Part shown: in pieces, positions 12,886-12,986 of the stretch
How positions within the stretch are numbered: the first letter of the stretch is position 1
How the letters are laid out: each line of letters begins with the position of its first letter
NCBI GenBank assembly: GCA_037132015.1
Contig: JBAXPW010000034.1
Coordinates: 1 to 12,986 of the forward strand
Length of the DNA: 12,986 nt
Origin: JBAXPW01 sp037132015
GTDB lineage: Bacteria; Patescibacteriota; Microgenomatia; UBA1406; GWC2-37-13
Direction: 5' to 3'
Program-made: the position numbers and the translations under genes
The notes under the pieces: model-generated
The model's input: only the letters and a program-made list of their open reading frames with translations
Told to the model about the DNA's origin: nothing
The model's database searches: none

Positions 12886-12986
12886 GGAATAATTCCATGG
12901 CGGGAATGACAAGCCGAATCCGCGGGCAAGGGAATTAGGAATTTTCTTACTTTATAACTTTATGAACTTTATAACTTGATAAACTC
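12886..12986 (-). repeat. Intergenic repeat module A, copy at window edge
   Basis: Positions 12901-12986 match 5772-5857 at 84 of 86 bases in the same orientation and continue to the window end. The left part reads ATTCC-N6-GGAAT (12892-12907), a shortened form of the palindrome in the other copy, preceded by GGAAT-A-ATTCC (12886-12896). The 178 bp upstream of gmd hold only this module and the possible promoter; no gene is supportable there. Confidence 0.8.

Noticed and set aside
1..12986. CRISPR arrays, tRNA or rRNA genes, or a transposase
   Set aside because: No regularly spaced repeats with unique spacers, no cloverleaf-like sequence and no transposase motif were seen on either strand.

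Overview
This is an A+T-rich bacterial window that is almost entirely a surface-polysaccharide (O-antigen, capsule or S-layer-glycan type) locus. Ten of the eleven genes run on the minus strand from right to left. The eleventh, a 5'-truncated glycosyltransferase at the left edge, is on the plus strand and converges on them. TGA is used as a stop by several genes (Gmd, the 10007-11110 aminotransferase, the 5881-7677 membrane protein), so lineages that read UGA as glycine are unlikely. Shine-Dalgarno sequences are weak or absent. The phylum cannot be fixed from sequence alone; a Patescibacteria/CPR-type genome is a guess, based on low GC, very short leaders and many GTCATYCC-type intergenic repeats.

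Layout in the direction of transcription (right to left). A repeat-containing leader at 12809-12986 precedes a tightly packed, translationally coupled run: GDP-mannose 4,6-dehydratase (Gmd), a DPM1-like GT2 glycosyltransferase, a WbpE-like aminotransferase, a WbpB-like dehydrogenase, a WbpD-like N-acetyltransferase, and a second DPM1-like GT2. Two paralogous DUF2142-type polytopic membrane proteins follow, each isolated by repeat blocks (7678-7809, 5617-5880, 3442-3834). Last come a CDP-paratose 2-epimerase-like SDR enzyme, a VioA-like aminotransferase and a hexapeptide-repeat acyltransferase. The acyltransferase overlaps the convergent GT4 gene by 26 bp.

How the genes fit together. The soluble enzymes supply activated unusual sugars. 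Gmd makes GDP-4-keto-6-deoxymannose. The WbpB/E/D set makes a 2,3-diacetamido-glucuronate from a UDP-GlcNAcA precursor. The VioA-like enzyme with its acyltransferase could make an N-acetylated 4-amino-4,6-dideoxyhexose, and the SDR epimerase acts on an NDP-deoxysugar. The GT4 would build glycan on the cytoplasmic side. The two DPM1-like GT2 enzymes may charge polyprenyl phosphate with sugars for the two GT-C-like DUF2142 proteins, which would transfer them outside the membrane. Several partner steps (WbpA, RmlA/RmlB, Gmd reductase, CDP-sugar synthesis, flippase, polymerase) are not in this window.

The least ordinary feature is the set of modular, partly palindromic repeats. They recur in one orientation around the DUF2142 genes and upstream of gmd. 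One module touches the start codons of both DUF2142 paralogs and is nearly identical in the two copies although the proteins are clearly diverged. Another module appears to provide the last codons and the stop of a glycosyltransferase gene.
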